From VXNF01 sp965116465 (GTDB lineage: Bacteria > Actinomycetota > Acidimicrobiia > Acidimicrobiales > CATQHL01): 64,000 nt of DNA. A program made the translations under genes and the position numbers. Below, in pieces: positions 8,459 through 16,949 of the stretch. The stretch's first letter is position 1. Every line of letters starts with the position of its first letter. The DNA lies in NCBI GenBank assembly GCA_965116465.1, contig OZ220687.1, positions 1,116,001 to 1,180,000 on the forward strand, read 5' to 3'. Below the pieces are notes generated by a model that was given only the letters and a program-made list of their open reading frames with translations, was not told the DNA's origin and made no database searches.

Positions 8459-9562
8459 TCAGTGCCCCCAGACGGACCGAACCTCCCCGGCGTGCGTCTC
8501 GAAGCGGCCCTCGGCGATCGCACGCCGCGTGGCCTCCATCAGGTCGAACAACCAGGCCAGGTTGTGCAGCGTCAGGATCCGCGTGGCGGCCGTCTCGCCG
8601 ACCATCAGCAGGTGGCGCAGGTAGGCACGGGACCAGCGGCCGGCCGGGTCGCGCGCCAGCGCCTCATCCAGTGGACCGTGGTCGCGCGCGAACCGGGCGT
8701 TGGTCAGGTTGAGGCGGCCCTCCGACGTCAGGACGGTGCCGTGGCGAGCCAGGCGCGTCGGCAGCACGCAGTCGAACATGTCGACGCCGACGCCGACGGC
8801 CTCGATGATGCTGAGCGGGTCGCCGACGCCCATGAGGTAGCGGGGGCGGTCGGCGGGCAGCATCTCGGTGGTGGCCCGCAACGGCTCGAGTCGCTCGTGG
8901 CGCTCCTCGCCCACCGAGAGCCCGCCGACGGCGTACCCCTCGAAGCCGATCTCGGTCGTCCGGGCCGCGCTGGCACGGCGCAGGTCGACCTCGAGGCCGC
9001 CCTGCACGATGCCGAACTGAGCCTGCGCCGGGGGCGCGATCGACCGGTGCGCGGCGCGGGCGCGGGCCGCCCAGTCGGCGGTCCGCTCGACCGCCTCCTC
9101 GATGACCGGGCGCGGCGAGGGCAGCGGCGGGCACACGTCCAGCACCATGGCGATGTCCGAGCCCAGGAGCGCCTGCACCTCGACGGCCCGCTCGGGGGTG
9201 AGCGTGTGCGTGCTGCCGTCGTAGGTGGAGCGGAAGGTGGCTCCCTCGTCGTCCAGCTTCGGCTCGAGGCTCATCACCTGGTAGCCGCCGGAGTCGGTGA
9301 GGACGTGGCCGGACCAGTCCATGAACCGGTGCAGGCCGCCGTGTTCGGAGATCAGATCGGCTCCCGGACGCAGCATGAGGTGGTAGGTGTTGGCGAGTAC
9401 CACGGCGGCACCGAGATCCTCCAGGTCGGCACTGCTGAGGGTGCGCACCGCCCCGCGGGTCCCGACCGGCATGAACGCCGGGGTGGCGAAGGATCCCCGC
9501 GGCGTCGTGACCTCGCCGGCCCGGGCGCCCCCGCAGCGGGCGGTCTCGGTGAAGCTCAGCAT
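8459..9562 (-). CDS. tgt: tRNA-guanine transglycosylase (queuosine), zinc cysteines absent
   Basis: The 367-residue enzyme exchanges the wobble guanine of GUN tRNAs for preQ1. Recognisable family blocks are TLSSADLEDLGAAVVLANTYHLMLRPG, here split by position, then VLTDSGGYQVMSL with the first catalytic Asp, QFGIVQGG, GGLSVGE, and DMFDCVLPTR with the second catalytic Asp. The C-terminal zinc site is unusual: after RLNLTNARF the usual Cys-x-Cys-x2-Cys is replaced by a Cys-free DEALARDPAGRW, though the later His (LTLHNL) remains. ATG at 9562 is chosen because it gives the normal N-terminus; it overlaps the queA stop by 7 bp. With queA it forms a queuosine pair. Confidence 0.93.
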   Translation of the reverse strand: MLSFTETARCGGARAGEVTTPRGSFATPAFMPVGTRGAVRTLSSADLEDLGAAVVLANTYHLMLRPGADLISEHGGLHRFMDWSGHVLTDSGGYQVMSLEPKLDDEGATFRSTYDGSTHTLTPERAVEVQALLGSDIAMVLDVCPPLPSPRPVIEEAVERTADWAARARAAHRSIAPPAQAQFGIVQGGLEVDLRRASAARTTEIGFEGYAVGGLSVGEERHERLEPLRATTEMLPADRPRYLMGVGDPLSIIEAVGVGVDMFDCVLPTRLARHGTVLTSEGRLNLTNARFARDHGPLDEALARDPAGRWSRAYLRHLLMVGETAATRILTLHNLAWLFDLMEATRRAIAEGRFETHAGEVRSVWGH

Positions 9563-10596
9563 CCCGGCCCCCCGCACCTGCCGACCGGCCCCGGCCCCCC
9601 GCACCTGCCGACAAGCATGGCGTCACCGAAGGAACCGAAGCGGTAGCCCGACTCCAGGGCGCTCTCGTAGAGCCGCCGCCAGCGCTCGCCCACGAACGCC
9701 GCCAGCAGGCACAGCAGGGAGGACCGCGGCATGTGGAAGTTGGTGAGCAGCACGTCGGTGACCGCGAAGGGGTGAGGGGGGCGGATGAAGAGCTCGCTGG
9801 ACCCCGCCAGGTCGCCGCTGACCGCCGCCGTCTCCAGTGCACGCACCACGGTCGTGCCGACCGCCACGACCCGGCGGGCCTCCCCGCAGGCGGCCCAGGT
9901 CTCGGGCGGCACGGTGTAGCGCTCGCTGTGCATCACGTGGTCCTCGAGCCGGTCGGCGGTGATCGGGCGGAACGTGGCGACGCTGATCCCCAGATCCAGG
10001 CGCGCCACGCCGATCCCGGCGGCGCCGAGGCCGGCCAGCACCTCCTCGCTGAGATGCAGGCCAGCCGTGGGGGCCGCAGCCGAGGTGGGGCGCCGGGCGT
10101 AGACCGTCTGGTAGCGCCCCGAGGGCACCGGATGGTGGATGTAGGGAGGCAGCGGCACCTCGCCGAGCTCCTCCAGCAGGGTCGCGATGCTGGGGTGCGC
10201 CAGGGCGGTGACCCGCCGGCGACCGTCCGGATAGCCCGGTCCGACCTTCAGCACCTCCCGGCCGGCCCCGTCCCGCAGCACCGTCCCGGCCGGCACGCGT
10301 CGCCCGGGCCGCACCAGCGCCTCGGCTTCGAGGCCCGGCCCCGGGGTCGTGACGAGCACCTCGACCTGCCCGCCGGTCGCCTTGCGCAGATGCAGGCGCG
10401 CCCGCGCCACCCTCGTGTCGTTGACCACCACGACGTCGCCGGGATGCAGCAGGCCCGGCAGGTCTCGCACGCGGAGGTGCCGGATCCCCCCGCCGTCGCC
10501 GCCGTCGACGAGAAGCCGGGCGTCGTGGCGCGGCTCGACGGGTTGCTGCGCCACGGCCTCCGGCGGCAGCGCGTACTCCAGCTCGCCGGTTCGCAT
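9556..10596 (-). CDS. queA: S-adenosylmethionine:tRNA ribosyltransferase-isomerase
   Basis: A 346-residue cytoplasmic enzyme that transfers and isomerises the ribosyl group of SAM onto preQ1-tRNA to form epoxyqueuosine. Family blocks include LPPEAVAQQPVEPRHDARLL at the start, then VVVNDTRVARARLH, SAAAPTAGLHLSEEVL and LLTNFHMPRSSLLCLLAAF. The normal protein ends near FGDAMLVG; here it is extended by two copies of a nine-residue Cys/Gly repeat coded by a 27-bp tandem repeat. ATG at 10596 shares its A with the ruvB stop (TGATG), and tgt begins before queA ends, so ruvB-queA-tgt are translationally coupled. Confidence 0.96.
   Translation of the reverse strand: MRTGELEYALPPEAVAQQPVEPRHDARLLVDGGDGGGIRHLRVRDLPGLLHPGDVVVVNDTRVARARLHLRKATGGQVEVLVTTPGPGLEAEALVRPGRRVPAGTVLRDGAGREVLKVGPGYPDGRRRVTALAHPSIATLLEELGEVPLPPYIHHPVPSGRYQTVYARRPTSAAAPTAGLHLSEEVLAGLGAAGIGVARLDLGISVATFRPITADRLEDHVMHSERYTVPPETWAACGEARRVVAVGTTVVRALETAAVSGDLAGSSELFIRPPHPFAVTDVLLTNFHMPRSSLLCLLAAFVGERWRRLYESALESGYRFGSFGDAMLVGRCGGPGPVGRCGGPGC
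9563..9612. repeat. 27-bp tandem repeat in the queA 3' end
   Basis: Two copies of CCCGGCCCCCCGCACCTGCCGAC, starting 27 bp apart (9563 and 9590). Read on the minus strand they give the nine-residue repeat VGRCGGPGP/VGRCGGPGC that extends QueA beyond its usual end. The repeat lies directly upstream of the tgt start, so it also forms the leader of that gene. Confidence 0.8.
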
Positions 10597-11681
10597 CAGT
10601 CGAACAGGCCGGCGGGCCTCTCTTGGTCGGCGTCGGCTCCGGTGTCGGCGGAGTGGCCCGCGGCCGTTTGCTCGCTGGGCGGTTCGAGCCCGAGATGCTC
10701 CCAGGCCGCCGGCATGGCCACGCGGCCACGCGGGGTGCGCATCATGAGCCCCTGGGTGATGAGGAACGGCTCGTACACCTCCTCCACCGTCTCGGCGGGC
10801 TCGCTGACGCTGATGGCCAGCGTGGACAGGCCCACCGGTCCCCCGCCGAAACCGCGGCAGAGCGCGTCCAGCACGGCGCGGTCCTGCTTGTCCAGCCCGC
10901 GGCCGTCCACCCCGAAGACGGCGAGGGCCACCTCGGCGGTCGCCTCGTCGATGCGCCCGTCGCCCTCGACCTGCGCGAAGTCCCGCACGAGGCGCAGCAG
11001 CCTGTTGGCGATGCGCGGCGTGCCCCGCGCCCGGCGGGCGATCACCGAACCGGCGACCGGCGTGATGTCGACGTCCAGGATGCCGGCGGTGCGGGCCACG
11101 ATCTGCTCGAGTTCGGCGGGCGGGTAGAAGTCCAGCCGGGCCGTGAAGCCGAACCGATCCCGCAGCGGGCCGGTGATCATCGAAACCCGCGTCGTGGCCC
11201 CGATCAGGGTGAAGCGCGGCAGGTCCAGGGGGATCGAGCGGGCCGCCGGTCCCTTGCCCAACACGATGTCCACCCTGAAGTCCTCCATGGCCGGGTAGAG
11301 AACCTCCTCCACGGCACGGCTCAGCCGGTGGATCTCGTCGATGAAGAGCACATCGCCCTCGCCGAGCTTGGTCAGGATGGCGGCGAGATCGCCGGCTCGT
11401 TCCAGCGCCGGTCCGGACGTGGTCTGCTGCGCCACCCCCATCTCGGCGACCACGATTCCCGCCAGAGTCGTCTTGCCCAACCCCGGGGGCCCGGCGAACA
11501 GCAGATGCTCGGTCGTCTGGCCGCGCTCGCGTGCGGCGCCGCAGATGATGCCGAGGTGCCGCTTCAACTCGGTCTGGCCCACGAAGTCCTCCAGCCGCAC
11601 GGGCCTGATGCCGAGCCGGTCGGCGCGCTCGTCGCGCTGCTCACCGGCATCGGCGCCCGCCGCCAGCACCTCGGTCCGCAT
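10596..11681 (-). CDS. ruvB: Holliday junction branch migration ATPase RuvB
   Basis: The 361-residue AAA+ motor drives branch migration with RuvA during recombination and replication-fork repair. Walker A is LLFAGPPGLGKTTLAG near residue 60, Walker B is VLFIDEIHRL, sensor 1 is LIGATTRVSMITGPLRDRFG, and the C-terminal winged helix holds TPRGRVAMPAAWEHLGL. The N-terminal VRLEDFVGQTELKRHL is typical. Length is slightly above the usual 340-350 because of short tails. It lies 38 bp after ruvA and is coupled to queA by a one-base overlap. Confidence 0.97.
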   Translation of the reverse strand: MRTEVLAAGADAGEQRDERADRLGIRPVRLEDFVGQTELKRHLGIICGAARERGQTTEHLLFAGPPGLGKTTLAGIVVAEMGVAQQTTSGPALERAGDLAAILTKLGEGDVLFIDEIHRLSRAVEEVLYPAMEDFRVDIVLGKGPAARSIPLDLPRFTLIGATTRVSMITGPLRDRFGFTARLDFYPPAELEQIVARTAGILDVDITPVAGSVIARRARGTPRIANRLLRLVRDFAQVEGDGRIDEATAEVALAVFGVDGRGLDKQDRAVLDALCRGFGGGPVGLSTLAISVSEPAETVEEVYEPFLITQGLMMRTPRGRVAMPAAWEHLGLEPPSEQTAAGHSADTGADADQERPAGLFD

Positions 11682-11719
11682 CGTCCTCTCCCGCCGCCGT
11701 GCCGGCCGACCCGCCGCGG

Positions 11720-12313
11720 CTAGCGGGCGCCGGCGAGCTGCCGCAGCGCCTCGCGCAGCAGCTCCGAGGCATCCCCGTCGCCGGACAACCCGGTCACCAC
11801 GGGGTTGACCTCATCGTCGCGATAACCCAGCTGCCCCAGGGCGGCGCGCACGTCGCTGTGGGTGCCGCCGGTGGCGACCCCTGCAGCGGGGACGGCGGCG
11901 GCGAACTCCGGAACCCCCAGGTGCGCCTGCAGCTCGACCAGCAGCCGTTGCGCCGTCTTCGCGCCGACGCCCGGCACCAGGCACAGGGCGTCGACGTCGC
12001 CGGCCGCCAGCAGCCGCTGCAGCGTCGCCGGGTCGTGGGTGCCGAGGATCGAGAGTGCCAGGCTCGGCCCCACACGGTTGGCGCCGAGCATCGCCTCGAA
12101 GCAGCGCAACTCGGCGGGCGATCCGAAGCCGTAGAGGGTCTCGGCGTCCTCGCGCACGTGGTGGTGGACGTGCAGCAGCACTTCCGATCCCACCTGACCC
12201 ACCGATCGCAGCGTGGCCTCCCCCACCGTCACCCGGTAGCCGATACCCCCCACCTCCACGAGCAACTGGTCGAGGTGGCGGTCCAGCAGGCGGCCCCGCA
12301 GCGATCCGATCAC
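11720..12313 (-). CDS. ruvA: Holliday junction DNA helicase subunit RuvA
   Basis: A 197-residue protein that binds the four-way junction and loads RuvB. The N-terminal OB fold opens with VIGSLRGRLLDRHLDQLLVE. A double helix-hairpin-helix middle follows (LSILGTHDPATLQRLL, LVPGVGAKTAQRLLVEL), and the RuvB-binding domain is at the C-terminus (AALGQLGYRDDEV). GTG at 12313 shares GTGA with the ruvC stop and is preferred over an upstream in-frame ATG at 12382 that lies inside ruvC and adds non-homologous residues. Part of ruvC-ruvA-ruvB. Confidence 0.96.
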   Translation of the reverse strand: MIGSLRGRLLDRHLDQLLVEVGGIGYRVTVGEATLRSVGQVGSEVLLHVHHHVREDAETLYGFGSPAELRCFEAMLGANRVGPSLALSILGTHDPATLQRLLAAGDVDALCLVPGVGAKTAQRLLVELQAHLGVPEFAAAVPAAGVATGGTHSDVRAALGQLGYRDDEVNPVVTGLSGDGDASELLREALRQLAGAR

Positions 12314-12828
12314 CGGGTCGCCGCCACAGTCGTCTGCGGGGCGGTCGGCGGCGGGACCGTCGGAGATTGGGCCAGATGGCACAGCGCCACGGCCGCGGCG
12401 TCGGAGACATCGGCGGGGCGCAGCGGTTCGGGCAGGCCGAGCAGCATCTGCACCATCCGCGCCACCTGGTCCTTGCCGGCCGCCCCGTCACCGCAGGTGG
12501 CCAGCTTGATCTGGTTCGGGGAGTACTCCACCACCTCGGCGCCCGCCGCCACCGCCTCGGCCATGACCACCCCGGCCGCCTGCCCCACGCCCATCGCCGT
12601 GCGCACGTTGACCTGGAACAGCACCCGCTCCAGGGCCACCACCGCGGGCGTCAGCTCGGCGAGGAGGCCGCGGATCTCCCGCTGCAGCATCGCCAGCCGC
12701 TGCGGCACCGGCTCGTCCGGCGGCGTTGTCACGACGCCCGCGGCCACGGCCCGGGTGGCTGCACCACGGCCCGACAGGCAGGCGTAGCCGCAGCGCGACA
12801 GGCCCGGATCTATACCAAGAACGAACAC
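12310..12828 (-). CDS. ruvC: crossover junction endodeoxyribonuclease RuvC
   Basis: The 172-residue Holliday junction resolvase cleaves junctions held by RuvAB. The acidic catalytic residues are visible: Asp in VLGIDPGLSRCGYA (residue 7), Glu in ALERVLFQVN, and the Asp of DVSDAAAVALCH. Length agrees with the family. Its stop overlaps the ruvA start by 4 bp. It lies 10 bp after yebC, the common actinobacterial order yebC-ruvC-ruvA-ruvB. Confidence 0.96.
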   Translation of the reverse strand: MFVLGIDPGLSRCGYACLSGRGAATRAVAAGVVTTPPDEPVPQRLAMLQREIRGLLAELTPAVVALERVLFQVNVRTAMGVGQAAGVVMAEAVAAGAEVVEYSPNQIKLATCGDGAAGKDQVARMVQMLLGLPEPLRPADVSDAAAVALCHLAQSPTVPPPTAPQTTVAATR

Positions 12829-12838
12829 TCGTACGAGG

Positions 12839-13594
12839 TTAGACGGAGGCGGCCAGATCCTGGAGGATTTCGTCGGGGATGTCGAAGTTGGCGTACACGT
12901 CCTGGACGTCGTCGTGATCGTCCAGTTCGCCGACGAGGCGCAGCACCGCCCGGGCCTGCTCCGTGGAGGCGACCGGCACGACCTGCGTCGGCAACATCGT
13001 GGATTCGGCGCTCTCGGGGGCGATGCCGGCGGCCTCGAGCGCGGCGCGCACCGCCGGCAGGTCGGACGGAGCGCAGGTCACCCGCCAGGTGTCACCCTCG
13101 TCGATGATGTCGTCTGCCCCGGCGTCGAGGGCGGCGAGCATCAACTCCTCCTCGTCGACCGAGCGGGGAACCGTGATCACACCTCCCCGGCGGAACTGCC
13201 AGGCGACCGCCCCGGGCTCCGCCAGCGAACCGCCGTGCGCGCGGAACAGGGCGCGGACCTCCGAAGAGGTGCGGTTGCGGTTGTCGGTGAGCACGTCGAT
13301 GTAGAGAGCCACGCCCGCCGGGGCATATCCCTCGTAGGTGAACGGCTCGTAGGCCACCCCCTCCAGTTCCCCGGTGCCCCGCTTGATCGCCCGCTCGATG
13401 GTCTCCAGCGGCACCGAGGCGTCGCGCGCCTTCTGGTACATGGTGCGGAGCGTGGGGTTGGCGTCGAGGTCCCCGCCGCCGGCGCGTGCCGCCACCTCGA
13501 CCTGCCGGATGAGACGGGCGAACAGCTTGCCGCGGCGCTTGTCGGCGGCGCCCTTGCGGTGCTTGATCGTGGCCCATTTCGAGTGACCCGACAT
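12839..13594 (-). CDS. yebC: YebC/PmpR family regulatory protein
   Basis: A 251-residue protein of the TACO1/YebC family, described in different bacteria as a transcriptional regulator or a translation factor that relieves ribosome stalling. The start MSGHSKWATIKHRKGAADKR is diagnostic. Further blocks are TIERAIKRGTGE, YEGYAPAGVALYIDVLTDNRNRT and the C-terminal LVGELDDHDDVQDVYANFDI. ATG at 13594 directly follows the pdxT stop with no gap, so it is probably co-translated with pdxT. Its place next to ruvC fits a conserved genomic link rather than a known shared function. Confidence 0.95.
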   Translation of the reverse strand: MSGHSKWATIKHRKGAADKRRGKLFARLIRQVEVAARAGGGDLDANPTLRTMYQKARDASVPLETIERAIKRGTGELEGVAYEPFTYEGYAPAGVALYIDVLTDNRNRTSSEVRALFRAHGGSLAEPGAVAWQFRRGGVITVPRSVDEEELMLAALDAGADDIIDEGDTWRVTCAPSDLPAVRAALEAAGIAPESAESTMLPTQVVPVASTEQARAVLRLVGELDDHDDVQDVYANFDIPDEILQDLAASV

Positions 13595-14167
13595 CTACGC
13601 ACTCTCCTCGCAGAACAGGCGGTGCAGGCGCAGATCGCCCGACAACTCGGGGTGGAACGTACAACCCCAGGCGCGGCCCTGGCGGCAGAGCACCGGATGG
13701 CCGTCGAGGGTGGCGAGGATCTCGACACCGGGTCCGGTTCGTTCCACGATCGGGGAGCGGATGAAGATCGCCGTCATGGGTGCCGGACCCAGGGCGGGCA
13801 CCGGCAGTTCGGCCTCGAAGGACTCCGTCTGAGGTCCGTAGGCGTTGCGGCGCGCCCCGATGTCCAGGGCACCGAAGCAGCGCTGGTCGTCACGGCCGTC
13901 GCTGACCTCGGCGGCGAGCAGCAGCAGGCCGGCGCAGGTGCCGAGCACCGGCATGCCGGCGGCGAGGCGCTCTGCCAGCGGGTCGCCGAGACCCGCGGCG
14001 TCGAGCATCATCGACATTGTCGTGGACTCCCCGCCGGGCAGGATCAGCCGGTCCACGTCGGCGAGCTCGTCGGGGCGGCGCACCGCCACACCGGCGACCC
14101 CGAGGCGGCTCAGCGCTGCGAGGTGGAGGTCCGTGGCGCCCTGCAGCGCCAGCACCCCGACCTTCAC
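13595..14167 (-). CDS. pdxT: pyridoxal 5'-phosphate synthase glutaminase subunit PdxT
   Basis: A 190-residue class I glutaminase that supplies ammonia to PdxS for direct synthesis of pyridoxal phosphate. The start VKVGVLALQGA and the block LILPGGESTTMSM are family marks. The nucleophile Cys is in LGTCAGLLLLA, and the catalytic His/Glu pair is in CTFHPELSGD. GTG at 14167 is taken as start because it begins the glutaminase fold exactly; the frame is open to 14230 inside pdxS. It follows pdxS by 25 bp on the same strand. Confidence 0.95.
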   Translation of the reverse strand: MKVGVLALQGATDLHLAALSRLGVAGVAVRRPDELADVDRLILPGGESTTMSMMLDAAGLGDPLAERLAAGMPVLGTCAGLLLLAAEVSDGRDDQRCFGALDIGARRNAYGPQTESFEAELPVPALGPAPMTAIFIRSPIVERTGPGVEILATLDGHPVLCRQGRAWGCTFHPELSGDLRLHRLFCEESA

Positions 14168-14192
14168 AGCCAGCCTCTCACCGACTCCGCTC

Positions 14193-15128
14193 TCACCAAC
14201 CCCGCTCTGCCAGCCGGGTCTCCAGGCCACCGAGCTCGAGGCCCGGCATGGCCCCGCCCAACCCGCGGCTGACCTTCAGCAGGATGGCGGGATCGTCGAA
14301 GTTGGTGGTGGCCTCCACAACGGCCTTGGCCCGGGCCGACGGGTTGTCGCTCTTGAAGATGCCCGAACCCACGAACACCGCCTCCGCGCCCAGTTGCATG
14401 ACGAGTGAGGCGTCGGCAGGCGTGGCGACTCCTCCGGCGCAGAACAGCGGCACCGGTAGGCGACCCCCCTCGGCGATCTCGCGCACCAGCGCCACCGGTG
14501 CCTGCAGCCGCTTGGCCCAGTCGTACAGCTCGGCGCCGTCGGCGACGGTGATGCGGCGGATGTCGCCGGTGATGGAGCGCAGATGGCGCACGGCCTCGAC
14601 GATGTTGCCCGTTCCGGCCTCGCCCTTGGACCGGATCATGGCCGCTCCCTCCGAGATCCGCCGCAGGGCCTCGCCGAGGTTGGTGGCACCGCACACGAAC
14701 GGGACCGTGAACTGCCACTTGTCGATGTGATGTGCCTCATCGGCGGGCGTCAGAACCTCGCTCTCGTCGATGTAGTCCACGCCGAGGGCCTCGAGCACCT
14801 GCGCCTCTGCGAAGTGGCCGATGCGGGCCTTGGCCATCACCGGGATGGTGACCGCCTCGACGATGGACTCGATGATCTCGGGCGGGCTCATACGCGCCAC
14901 ACCGCCGTCGCGGCGGATGTCGGCCGGCACGCGCTCCAGCGCCATGACGGCCACCGCGCCCGCATCCTCGGCGATCCGGGCGTGCTCGGCGGTGACGACG
15001 TCCATGATGACGCCGCGCTTGAGCATCTCGGCAAGGCCGCGCTTGACCCGCGTCGTGCCCTGCGCACGCCCCAGGGGGGCGGGTGGGGCGGCTGCGACGG
15101 CGTCGGAAGGGTCAGTGGCGGCAGTCAT
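14193..15128 (-). CDS. pdxS: pyridoxal 5'-phosphate synthase lyase subunit PdxS
   Basis: A 311-residue TIM-barrel enzyme that builds pyridoxal phosphate from ribose 5-phosphate, glyceraldehyde 3-phosphate and ammonia delivered by PdxT. Highly conserved blocks are RGLAEMLKRGVIMDVVTAEH, MALERVPADIR, IPVMAKARIGHFAEAQ with a catalytic Lys, DYIDESEVLTPAD, and VPFVCGATNLGEALRRI. ATG at 15128 gives a 20-residue low-complexity lead before the barrel, normal for actinobacterial PdxS. With pdxT it makes the complete synthase. Confidence 0.97.
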   Translation of the reverse strand: MTAATDPSDAVAAAPPAPLGRAQGTTRVKRGLAEMLKRGVIMDVVTAEHARIAEDAGAVAVMALERVPADIRRDGGVARMSPPEIIESIVEAVTIPVMAKARIGHFAEAQVLEALGVDYIDESEVLTPADEAHHIDKWQFTVPFVCGATNLGEALRRISEGAAMIRSKGEAGTGNIVEAVRHLRSITGDIRRITVADGAELYDWAKRLQAPVALVREIAEGGRLPVPLFCAGGVATPADASLVMQLGAEAVFVGSGIFKSDNPSARAKAVVEATTNFDDPAILLKVSRGLGGAMPGLELGGLETRLAERGW

Positions 15129-15216
15129 GGTGCCAGTGTATGACCCAGCGGTTGGCTCACGGTCGGCGAGGGTCCCCCGGCCACCGCGGGGAGGCGGCGA
15201 CAGCGGCGCGGGCGGC

Positions 15217-15858
15217 TCACAGGTCGCCGAGCACCGTGATCCGATCTGCCAGGTGAACCCTCTGGCGGCCGGGCCCGAGGGCCTCGTGCATCCAGAGGTG
15301 ACGGATCGCCGACGAGCGCCTCGCCAGGTTCGGCGCACTCTCGTCCATGTGAGCCAGTGCGCCCACCAGACCGGGTGGGAACCGGGTCAGCCGGGCGGCG
15401 CTGACGTCCGCCGCCACGACCCGCGCCGCGTCGAGACGCCGCGACGCCCAGGACGCCCCGAAGGGACCGCCCAGCAGGCCCAGGGTGCACAGCCGGGTGT
15501 CACGGCGCGCCGTGCCGTCGGCGACGCGTGCCAGCAGGTGGGCCAGCGCGCCCTCCAACTCCACCGGGGCCAGGGCCTCCAGCAGCCCCGTGGTCACCGC
15601 GACCGTCGCGGTGCGCGGCCCGCGCCCGTACGCCAACGCTCCGCACGCGGCGTCGTCGATCACCGCCAGCCGCGGCACCGGCAGGCCGGCACCCAGACAC
15701 AGCGCCTCGACGTACACCTCCATGCGCTCGGCCTCGGCTGCTTCCGGCGGGCGCGCCCCGGCCAGGCGACCCACGATCCGGCCCGCCGCGAGCGAAGTGC
15801 CGGCGATCAGAACCACCAGGACGCCGACGACGGCCAGGACGACGATCAGGACCGTCAA
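15217..15858 (-). CDS. M48-like membrane protein with a degenerate zinc site
   Basis: The 213-residue protein has one N-terminal transmembrane helix (about residues 2-26) followed by an M48/HtpX-like fold: LPVPRLAVIDDAACGALAYG, TVAVTTGLLEALAPVELEGA, and a C-terminal AIRHLWMHEAL like the family's HLFI-NPL tail. The catalytic zinc motif is lost. At the HExxH site the sequence is AHLLARVAD, without the Glu and without the second His. The downstream Glu of the ExxAD block is replaced as well (RVVAADVSAARLT). It is therefore unlikely to be an active metallopeptidase. ATG at 15858 overlaps the pimA stop by 4 bp (ATGA). Its role is unknown. Confidence 0.75.
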   Translation of the reverse strand: MTVLIVVLAVVGVLVVLIAGTSLAAGRIVGRLAGARPPEAAEAERMEVYVEALCLGAGLPVPRLAVIDDAACGALAYGRGPRTATVAVTTGLLEALAPVELEGALAHLLARVADGTARRDTRLCTLGLLGGPFGASWASRRLDAARVVAADVSAARLTRFPPGLVGALAHMDESAPNLARRSSAIRHLWMHEALGPGRQRVHLADRITVLGDL

Positions 15859-16916
15859 CCCATCACCCCCTCGTAGACGGCTGCATAGCGCTCGGCGAGA
15901 CGGTCCATCGAGAACCGCTCCGCCCGCTCGATGCCTCGAACCACCAGATCGCCGGGCGCCGCCAGTACCCGCCGGAGCTCGGTGGCGAGACGCGCGGCGT
16001 CTCCGGGGGGCACCAGCGAGGCTTCGATCCCCGGCCGCGCCACCCGGGTGTAGCCGGCGATGTCCGTCGCCACGATGGCCGTCTCGGCAGCCATGGCCTC
16101 GAGCAGCACCACGCCGAACGACTCGCCGTGCAGCGACGGGGCGCAGAACACGTCGGCGCCGCAGAGACGGCTGATCTTCTCATCCTCGCTGAGACGGCCC
16201 AGCCACCTGATCCGGTCGTCGCTCGCCGTGCGCCGCTTGAGGACCTCGGTCTGGGGCCCCTCGCCCCCGATCCACAGCACGACGTCGGGTGGCAGCCTGC
16301 GCATCGCCGCCAACAACACGGCGAGGCCCTTGCGCGGCTCGTGACGGCCCACGAAGAAGATCGTGGGCCCTTCGGTGGGATGCGGCTTGGTCTGGCGGAA
16401 ACGTTCCACCGGCACGCCGTTGAACAACACCTCGTAGGTGCCGCCCAGGTGACGGCGGGCCAGCTCGGCGGCCTCGGCGGACACCGCGCCACGCCAGTCC
16501 AACCGGTTGCAGACCCAGCGCAGCACCGGCGAGACGTTCTCGTAGGCGGCGGATCCTCCGGCGGCGTGGAACGTGGCCACCAGCGGGGCGCGCTTGGACA
16601 CGAGGGCGGCGAGCGAGGGGGCCGGCACCAGCGGTTCGTGCACGTGCAGCAGATCGAAGCGCTGGTCGCGCAGCACGGCGTAGCTGCGCTGGAACGCCGG
16701 GAGGTCGAAGGCGATCGGGGCGAACGAGCCGTTCGCGGCGATGAACAGCGAGTTGCCGATCGGGATGATGTCGGGCTCGGGCGGCGGACCGTCGCAGGGC
16801 CCCAGCAGGCTCACCGAGACGCCGCGGCGCCGCAGGGCCCGTGCCAGGTACAGAGCCTGCATCTGCACGCCCCCCGGAAGGGTGAAGCTGTAGGGGCTGA
16901 TCATCCCCACGCGCAT
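15855..16916 (-). CDS. pimA: phosphatidylinositol alpha-mannosyltransferase
   Basis: A 353-residue GT4 glycosyltransferase that adds the first mannose from GDP-mannose to phosphatidylinositol at the inner face of the membrane, starting phosphatidylinositol-mannoside (PIM) synthesis. The start MRVGMISPYSFTLPGGVQMQ is the PimA signature. The nucleotide-sugar region FVGRHEPRKGLAVLL and the EX7E block HGESFGVVLLEAMAAETAIV are intact. ATG at 16916 was chosen over an upstream in-frame ATG at 16949, which adds 11 unrelated residues. patA and a CDP-alcohol transferase lie upstream on the same strand, as in mycobacteria. Confidence 0.92.
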   Translation of the reverse strand: MRVGMISPYSFTLPGGVQMQALYLARALRRRGVSVSLLGPCDGPPPEPDIIPIGNSLFIAANGSFAPIAFDLPAFQRSYAVLRDQRFDLLHVHEPLVPAPSLAALVSKRAPLVATFHAAGGSAAYENVSPVLRWVCNRLDWRGAVSAEAAELARRHLGGTYEVLFNGVPVERFRQTKPHPTEGPTIFFVGRHEPRKGLAVLLAAMRRLPPDVVLWIGGEGPQTEVLKRRTASDDRIRWLGRLSEDEKISRLCGADVFCAPSLHGESFGVVLLEAMAAETAIVATDIAGYTRVARPGIEASLVPPGDAARLATELRRVLAAPGDLVVRGIERAERFSMDRLAERYAAVYEGVMG

Positions 16917-16949
16917 GGAACTCACGCTAGCGGCCGCCTGCGCCGGCAT

